64,000 nt of DNA, taken from assembly GCA_036872755.1 (NCBI GenBank), contig JAVHNS010000002.1:4154001-4218000 (forward strand), given 5' to 3'. Position 1 is the stretch's first letter. Every line of letters starts with the position of its first letter. Both the position numbers and the translations under genes were made by a program. The notes under the pieces are model-generated. The model was not told the DNA's origin, did not search any database, and saw only the letters and a program-made list of their open reading frames with translations. This document shows positions 56,605 through 64,000 of this stretch, piece after piece. This DNA is from Orbilia blumenaviensis. Lineage: Eukaryota > Ascomycota > Orbiliomycetes > Orbiliales > Orbiliaceae.

Positions 56605-58577
56605 ACCTTTAGATTGGATACAGGATGAGATGAAGGGAGTATTAAATCTGCATTTACTTTCGTTAGGGGTATAGATTTGGCTTTTACGAATTAGAGGTAT
56701 CTGGAGTCTTGTCTTTTTACTTATTTTGTTCCCACTACGGTCACATCTTTTCTTCTTCTTCCTTTTTATTTTTACTTTTAGTATTCACCTTGGGCTCTAT
56801 TTAGTTTTATATTTTTCATTAAAGGAGATAGATGGGCGGGGTTATATGTATATGATTTAATTTGAAAAATAGATAGATAGATAAAATTTTAAAAGCTGCT
56901 TCATACGTGGTATTTTTTTGTGTTAGATTTCAGCAGTTTCTTTTATATAAAAACGATGAATTGGTGCACAGATGTGCATTATCAACCGGAGGCTTGCAAT
57001 TTTGAAGATTCGAATCTGGATCGAGTGGCCACTTGGTAGAGGCTAGTCTACAAAACCAAATCAATCATAATTACAATACCAAACCAGACTTCACATTCCA
57101 AGATTTTTAATACCAAAGTCATCACAGTCAGCGCTATAGTTGCATCTGTGGGAGTTGGCCCCAAGATAGCCGCGATATAGAGATGCAATTTCATCGGCAA
57201 AGAAACACACAATGCAAATCCTGGGAAGTTTAATTCGAAAGAGACTAATCTTGTATTGTTTGGGGGCTTCAAGAGGACAGATATATCAAGCATATTGAAT
57301 TAACCTAAAGGACGAGTACGCCCCATCGCATGATCGCTTGAACGAAATTAAAATCCGAAAATAAAATAAAATAAATGTTGTGGTATACATGGTACTCGAT
57401 GGCGTCTATAGCAGCGCTAGATTCAAATGATAAAATGGCTTGGCTTGAGGGAATTGATGACAGCTTGCCCTCTTTGATGGGGATTCTTAGACAGCCGCAT
57501 GTTACCGTATGTGCACAAAAACAACGGTGCGGCATTATTACAAAATCCTAGCATACCGGCAGCCATAGCGTGCCTCTCGGTACCAAATCAGGAATATTAA
57601 CAGCCCTACTCAATTAGGGTCCAACTCTATAGCTATCCACCTAAAAGTATCTCCGAAATCTCTTCTTTCCATATGCATAATCAATCTGAGAGGAATGTGC
57701 AATCCAACCGGGATGTTGCCAAGTTTCTCGGAAAGAAGCTGGGTATATAGATGCATGGGATAAATGATCGGTAGTTGGTTTGTTTTAAGGATAGCGCGGA
57801 GGAATGTCTTCTTAAAGTTGGGTTGCTTGCGCGTATATGGGATAGGAAGTGTTGGAACGGCGAGGAATTATATCTAGCAGAAATAAAATGACCTGAATCG
57901 GCTACTTAACGTCCTGAAGACGGCAGGCCGAATTTTGGATGAGAGTCTGTTGCCTGTTTCTGTGACAGAATATTGTGACGAGAAATAATTCGATAACTTA
58001 AACCCGTTGCTATATTTAAACCGGCGAGATAGGAGGCCGACTAAATAGCCATAGGCACAACTGCGTCTATGATGATCTTGTGAGATTCGAGACTAGTGCA
58101 TACATGCTCGTTGAAATCGTAACTAGCGGCAATGCAGTGACAAAAGCGTCAAGATCTTTACTTAGTCTTCCACTCAAACTAGACATCCGGACCTAGATAC
58201 TTACAAATTCTCTCATCACGTATAATATCACTAATTTCATGAATGAGTAAATTAATATTCCTATCATAGGATTTTCATTACTTTTATATGGAACTATAGC
58301 TAGGAACTGAACTCGAATATGGTAGATTTTCCCGTTTAGATTTCTCCAGAAGCCAGGAAGTCTGCATAGGTTGGTATGGGAAATTATATCCTCTAACAAT
58401 AGCATTGTTAGCTATATGTTGGATAGTATCCTAACTCAAGCTCGACAAGATATTATGATAGCCCCCAGATAGGCCCAAAGTTTCGGGATTCTAGAATTCT
58501 TGATCGGGTTGGCGCGGCAGGCCAAAGAGGGCCAACGCTACAGGCCGCTTATATAGCATTCCGAAAGCACGGTAATA

Positions 58578-58877
58578 TCATATATACCGGACAAATCCGC
58601 GGTGTATGTTGGTAACGTTACGCTCCGTGATCCGGCACCACCTGCGGTGACACAGTGTCGGTATTTTATAATTCTTTAAAACGAGACCAGTTTTGTCACG
58701 CCGTTGGAAGGTACGCAGATATCCAACATCTGCAGTGTTCGATGCATGCCCCTCTGTATTAGCATGCCGGTCAAATTGGACCAGATCTGAGCAGATCGGA
58801 TTAATATTTACAACAGAACAATACACAAGTTGGACGGGCACCGAAAATACAAAAACAATTAAGATTCTGGGCGCCAT
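58578..58877 (-). CDS. Candidate small secreted protein
   Basis: 99-aa frame from ATG 58877. The start is a textbook signal peptide: MAPRILIVFVFSVPVQLVYC, i.e. one Arg, a hydrophobic core and a small residue near position 20-21. The mature part is about 78 residues with three cysteines, rich in Asn, Arg and Thr (e.g. GYLRTFQRRDKTGLVLKNYK), ending HRGFVRYI. No family recognised. Size, signal peptide and a gene-poor AT-rich location are typical of fungal secreted effector candidates, but a chance frame is possible. An ATG five codons upstream (MIGAP) would weaken the signal peptide only slightly. Confidence 0.4.
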   Translation of the reverse strand: MAPRILIVFVFSVPVQLVYCSVVNINPICSDLVQFDRHANTEGHASNTADVGYLRTFQRRDKTGLVLKNYKIPTLCHRRWCRITERNVTNIHRGFVRYI

Positions 58878-60053
58878 GGGCGCACCAATCATATTTCTCT
58901 TGTGATTGCAACATAATACTAATGACAGAAGCACTTAATTCTATCAATAGGATACCCGCAACTTTAACCGCGCTATGAGTTTCTGAATACATGGCGTTAA
59001 ATTTCCGCGTTTACAACTAAAACCGCAAGTGTCAGATGACAAGAAGCGACTACTGAATGCGTCAAGGTGATCCGTGCTGCACGAGCTACTTTCACAGCTA
59101 CTCGTTGGATGTCTTGGACCCGTTACTTCCGCGTATGTATAATCTTCACTGGAATGTGTTTGTGATGCTAGTCCTCGATCGAGCTGAATATTTGCCGCTG
59201 TATATGTAATACATGATCGTCATAATTTATTAAGTTGTAGACATGTAGTCCCATTCAGAGCATACTCGTAGAGATCCGCAGACGGGATACAACATTTTAT
59301 CCCGGATTTGATACATTAACCGAGGGATATGCAAGGCTGCGCCAAGTTTACCATCTCCAAGTCTAGCTACAATATCGACGTTGCAATACCATTGGGCTCA
59401 GGGGGCGGTTTAATTAGATGGCCCTACATGGTCACCATTTGAATTTCTGTACTCCTCGGGCCATTTTTAGCAAGTATGTATGAGACTGCGCATCAACGAT
59501 ATGTCAATCGTAAGTGTGCATTAACATCCTGAGTGTGAGATAAACCGTTATTCGGCTATATGTGGACTAAGTAAATACATAATACTTATTTTATCGGTAT
59601 GCACGGAAAAAAGGGTGGCTACCAGTCTGGTAGTAATAGGTATAATTGTATTGCAACAGATCTAGTAGAATATTCGAATGCCGGACATCTACACGGTACT
59701 TTCCCGGCCAGGCACTTTGGCTCTGCCGGAATTTCCCAACTAGTATACTAGTAATAAAACTCAGTGTCCGAGGATGATTCGGGAGGGAAAAGAAGGGGGC
59801 TCCCGGGCATAGCAACGTTCGTTCAGCCTGGACTCAAAATTTTGTCCACGTATGGCCAGCTGAGCTTGAGGTACCAGCGCTGCCGCGAGACAAATTCCAA
59901 CGATTGCCAGACCTAGCGGCTAGGCGGATACTATTCACTCCAAACTTGTCTCGTATATGACCTCAAACACCATTTTCCATCAAGGACCGTTACGAGGCCT
60001 GAAAACGGCACAGGTGCCTTGACCCCCTAGATGGCGATGCAAAGTCGACTGAG

Positions 60054-60082
<29 letters not shown>
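60054..60082. repeat. 29-nt poly-A run
   Basis: The longest mononucleotide run I found in the window. It ends two bases before the ATG at 60084. I looked for a retroelement body to its left with target-site duplication and found nothing convincing. Confidence 0.9.
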
Positions 60083-60083
<1 letters not shown>

Positions 60084-60084
<1 letters not shown>

Positions 60085-60664
60085 TGGAACCAGCTGCCCG
60101 AAACATGACCCAAGCTGACACTCTGCCTATTACGAACACCGCGGCTGCCGCAACATCAGTCGAATCGAACAGTCCTATCCGTATATCCCGCTTTTCAAAA
60201 TCACATGAAATTAGCCATGGCGAGCCTCCCATCGACGAACAGGGGCGCCAACAACATTCACTTGAAACCTCTGGAAGTCTCGAAGACTTAGAACGGCTTG
60301 GAAACATATCCTTAACGGCTCTACAACCCGTCCAATCCGAGGGCTTCAAACCTGCTGAACCCCTAAACCAACTCCCCATCAACAGAAGCACGAGTCAGAA
60401 CCCATTGGTACCACATCTACAGTACTGCAATGTGCACATGTACATACCGAGCCCTTTCTTCAGATATTCGTGAAAAGTTCAAACCCAAGTGCCACAGAGG
60501 TAGAGAACGACAGGGTGTTTACATCGCCCGTTGGCAGTCTATCACAGAATACCAACAGAGCTTCCCCACCATTAGTATTCTTATGCCCCGCGCCAGCCGA
60601 AGGCGGGGTTACGAATCGGTTATTCGCCCGGCTACTAAATCCATCAGAAGGAAATGACTCTTAG
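60084..60664 (+). CDS. Doubtful two-exon gene, function unknown
   Basis: Exon 60084-60407, a 56-bp intron (60408-60463, GTACCA...TTCAG) and exon 60464-60664 join in frame to give 174 aa, from MEPAARNMTQADTLPITNTA to LNPSEGNDS. Without splicing the frame stops at 60473. The protein is Ser/Asn/Pro-rich without membrane segments; no family recognised. The donor is a weak match and no good branch site is seen. It could be a real gene, a relic, or chance. Confidence 0.3.
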
Positions 60665-60959
60665 TTTTACGTTCAAGGCTGCCAAACTTTGGAAAAGCAA
60701 GGTATTGTCTCCCATCCGCGGCTAGAAACACCGGAATTAACGGCTCTCGATCCCCGTGGGGGCCACTCAGCTTTTCTAGGGATATTATCTTGATCATTAG
60801 CAGTCGTAATATAAACCACAGAATTATCTTATAACTGATGCTTCATGCAGCGCGAGTATCATATTAATATTCCTCAAAGCCCGGACGCCACAACTAAAGA
60901 GATAAAACAGCTTCGCCTAATACTTAGGCAAGACCACGTACTAGAGTTACTAATCTCAT

Positions 60960-61115
60960 CACTGCTTTCACTTTCACTTTCTCTCTCTATTTCTCTTTCT
61001 CTTTCTATTTTTCTTTTTTCCCTTTCCCTTTTTCTTTTTTCCCTTTTCCTTTTTCTTTTTTCTCTTTCCCTTTCCCTTTTTCTTTCCCCTTCCCCTCTCC
61101 CTTCCTTCCCCCCTT
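60960..61115 (+). repeat. Long pyrimidine tract (CTTTTT/CCCTTT units)
   Basis: About 150 bp of almost pure C and T on the plus strand, built from irregular TTTCCC/CTTTTT units. Read directly. Such mirror-type purine/pyrimidine tracts can form triplex DNA. Confidence 0.9.
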
Positions 61116-62265
61116 TCCTTTTTGATCATTTGAAGCAGGAGATCTCAAACCATGTCATCATCTCGGCTTATAGAATTAGCTCTTTGGTCTAGTTAGATAG
61201 CTAAAACCCAAATACATAATCAATGTTCATACGTCGTTTATATTATATGCAATCATAATGCAATTCCGGGCTTAGAAAGAACGTATGAATAAAAAACGTC
61301 GAGAACTATGGCCATATGGGAATGCTGGGGGGTGCCGGCCGTCAAAAGTTCATATCTCAAAAGAAGACGGGATACGGCAATTCTAACTATTCTTCAAAGA
61401 GGAGCTACTTTACAAGCCTAAAGCCGTCTCCGTACTGGTGTGTTTACTTTGTAATGTCTTGTTGCATGTTCTAGATCTCGATGCAGTTGGTTTTATTCGT
61501 TGGTAATGGCGCCTGGTTTTGTAAGCCAGCCTCCACAAAGTGGCCCCGTAATGTCTGCTTCACGAGATAACTCTGTTTTTGAAAACTCGAGCTCGTGCTC
61601 GTATTATTTTGCCAAAGCTAGAAGAGGCATTCCGCGCAACTAAGTACCCAGTCTCGGGAACACCGCCCTAATAACTACTAGTGATTGTCATAGTGTCATA
61701 TTGCAACTATGTAAGTGTGATATTTATCATGATGAAAGTATGGTTTCTTTCCATTGTATTGGAAACCGCATGGCCTACTAATATTGAATTTTAGTATTCG
61801 AATTCTCCGCCGTCTTGGTCCGTGCGCGTGCACAACTTCGAGACCGTGACGGTCCGTGCAGTTGTTACCCCCTGTTAGCGAGGATGTGTAACCGTAGATC
61901 ATTGCAACATTCTGCAACACGTAAGTCGAATAAATGCAGAGACTGTACATGTAGAGCTGTGGATGTAATGTAGTACTGGCCGGCCATGGCCAAGATGATT
62001 CGAGTTCGAATCAAGCCCTACCGAGAATTTCCTGTCTTTACAATCTACGGAAATAATGGGTCTACTACATATGTAGCGTCACGAATTCGAACTGCAGGCA
62101 AGTGCAATGTTGTTAAAAATCTAGGCCAGTGCATGCAGCCCCTTGAACGTTGTCTTAGTTTTTTCGGTGAGGACTAGTACATGTATACATGTACAGTGCG
62201 TCTGCCAAAAACCAGTATGTATAATATTATTACCTACTTAGGTTTATGTCTCTGGCCGTCTCAAG

Positions 62266-62307
62266 GTCAACCCATCTCGTGTCAACCCATCTCGTGTCAA
62301 CCCATCA
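62266..62307 (+). repeat. 15-bp tandem repeat, 2.8 copies
   Basis: The unit GTCAACCCATCTCGT occurs twice without mismatch, followed by a partial third copy (GTCAACCCATCA). No surrounding gene is supported. Confidence 0.9.
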
Positions 62308-64000
62308 ATACTAAGGCTGTCGCCGCACTCCGACCAGAATATTCACTAACGGAAGGCCAACGATCTATGCTTCATTGCACTGGGGTATCAATGATGGTCA
62401 CATATTTGAGATGAAGTAGTAGCCAATGCTAGCCTGTCCGCTTGCTTGAAGGGTTCGACCGGGCCAATTTTATCCCGAGAAATTGGCCCCGTAGTCATAT
62501 ATCTCTTCTCTCGTATAGTAGATGTACGTAATAATCCTAGCCTTGGGGATATCGAGCCAGTATACCAGCTAGGATTAAATTAAGAACCTTCTATTGTAAC
62601 GCGTTAACGGTGAACTTAGTTTTCCATATTTCTTCTGTACTTTGAACACCAAGAGTATAAACTAGTTGAAAGCTAAATTATCGAATTCGTGTTGTTGCTC
62701 TAGGAATTTATGATCAGGGCTCCTCGATGTCATCGGTAGTTTACCTTCCAATTTCCTTGCCGATTAGAGCAAATAATATCCCATTTTTAGGTTAAAACAG
62801 TTAGTATTCAATAGTTAAACTCCCATTAGGATGGAGGAGATTAGCCGCGGAGGAGCACACCACAGTCGTACGGGCTCTTAAACCATCTTGTCGAAGTCAG
62901 AAGGACGGGTTTCGAAGTTCGTCACGACAGCCAATCCCGCTAACTCGGGCCAGGCCTATTCAGTAAAGTGGAACCCGACTCCCTTGGCCGTGGCTTTTCC
63001 CAACAGTTTTCGGTAAATATTCTGATAAGCAGGTCTTGGTTCTGGAGACAGGGGGGGGGGGTTGTCGATCCCTTTCTCCCGCCTTCTCTTCAGTGGGTCG
63101 TGAGTGGAATCATAGAAGAATTCTGAACATATATTTAGGTGGGGGCAGGATAGTGGGGCGAGTCAAGCACGGACCGTACCTTCTTCTTCTACAATTCTAT
63201 CGTCTCTATTTGCCCCTTTCAACGCGGCCATAATTTTTCTTTTTCTTAATTATCGAAATGTTTCCTCATTCTGCGCATGTGTGTTTTGCATTTCCATCCG
63301 CTGAATCCGGAGAAGCAAGGTTTGGGCGTCATCCTCGTGGTACCTGGATCTGCAGAATTCGAGAGCAGCCTAACCCGGAAAAGATATTTTTTTCAAGCCT
63401 AGAATAAAAAATTTTCTATCTCGATGTTCGGGTCATTTATCAGGTATCCGTAGCAAGGAAGCGTTTCATGAAACAATAACCAGTCCCCATATTCAGCGGC
63501 TTGCGGGTAGGTTGTTTAATACTACCTTCATAAATGCATGTTCCGGGGACTTATGCGAGCAAATCGCCTACTCCCAGCTGTCTAAGGTATATCAGAGAAC
63601 TTTTAAGTTCAGGAACCTCCAGCCTCTTGTGGCTCGATCGCATGGACTTTCCGGTTTTAGTCGGGCTGGAAACCCTTGCTGAACATATCTACAGTCTATA
63701 GGAGTAAACGGTGGGTAAGTCCAAGCTGTTGAATCAGACGGTTTGCGTGCTGTTTTTGGGTTAGATAGAATTACTTTTGTGGTGAACTGCTAAAGGATTC
63801 ACATTGGAATGGACAATTAACATCGCAATATCTTAAGTTTACGTGCTAGCGTCGAAGGGTGTTTTGCTCCAAGAATTTCGGATTTGCTGGAGGTACTTGT
63901 GTCTTCTACTAGAGAGAAATTTACGTCAAATCCAGATCTTCAGGTCATCATGATCAAGACGAGTGGTGGATTTCATACAGCTATAGAAATTATATATGAA

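Larger units (their letters stand above)
56605..64000. other. Gene-poor 7.4-kb tail of the window
   Basis: AT-rich with two weak candidates given separately (58578-58877 and 60084-60664). Other visible structure: ATAG repeats near 56868-56884, a 29-nt A run (60054-60082), a long pyrimidine tract (about 60960-61115), a 15-bp tandem repeat at 62266-62307, and a G run at 63051-63060. The many short frames lack coding features. I could not identify transposon ends or a transposase. Confidence 0.5.

Noticed and set aside
57005..57045. TTCGAATC word resembling a tRNA T loop
   Set aside because: Flanking bases do not form a T stem or acceptor stem; no cloverleaf.
59500..60053. Possible SINE/LINE body ending in the 29-nt A run
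   Set aside because: No internal Pol III boxes, coding domain or target-site duplication could be identified by eye.

Overview
This window is nuclear DNA of a filamentous ascomycete (Pezizomycotina). The signs are short spliceosomal introns (49-133 bp in most genes, with GTATGT/GTAAGT-like donors and CTAAC/CTGAC-like branch points), long serine/proline-rich disordered proteins, one solitary nuclear-type tRNA gene, and recurrent TACCTAGGTA-like palindromic tracts between genes. A Leotiomycete-like relative is my guess from protein flavour, not something I can prove. I saw no bacterial operons, CRISPR arrays, rRNA or intact transposons.

Layout. 1-2335 (-): 5' two thirds of a UBP12-type ubiquitin protease with DUSP domain, truncated by the window edge. 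5432-5505 (-): tRNA-Asn(GTT). 5808-8006 (-): sorting nexin SNX41/ATG20, four exons. 8626-11043 (-): a single-pass membrane protein with a cysteine cluster, coiled coil and proline-rich tail. 15576-16085 (+): small RS-repeat protein. 17827-18750 (-): disordered protein. 20366-23101 (-) and 23409-23908 (+): divergent pair of a PPR-like mitochondrial protein and mitoribosomal protein mL60. 26237-28240 (-): disordered Ser-rich protein with a C-x-C-x2-C motif. 28241-36744: 8.5 kb without a supportable gene. 36745-38099 (+): ketopantoate hydroxymethyltransferase (panB) with a 24-nt microexon. 39032-39490 (-): a 152-aa metallothionein-like protein with 30 cysteines, all in CxC pairs. 42163-43940 (+): divergent CAX-type cation/H+ exchanger. 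44511-46454 (+): GPI16/PIG-T. 46785-47787 (-): ZNF830/CCDC16-like zinc finger. 49660-52994 (+): BYE1-like PHD/TFIIS-central/SPOC protein. 55467-56604 (+): F-box-like protein. 56605-64000 is gene-poor, with two weak candidates: a 99-aa secreted protein and a two-exon ORF beside a 29-nt A run.

Most genes are housekeeping and unrelated to each other (protein turnover, membrane trafficking, mitochondrial translation, coenzyme A precursor synthesis, GPI anchoring, transcription). No gene cluster for one pathway is visible. The two functional groupings I can point to are the divergent mitochondrial pair (PPR-like and mL60) and, more loosely, two metal/ion-handling genes that lie next to each other and are divergently oriented (metallothionein-like and CAX). 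Exon borders were placed by hand from splice consensus and protein continuity; all should be checked with RNA-seq.
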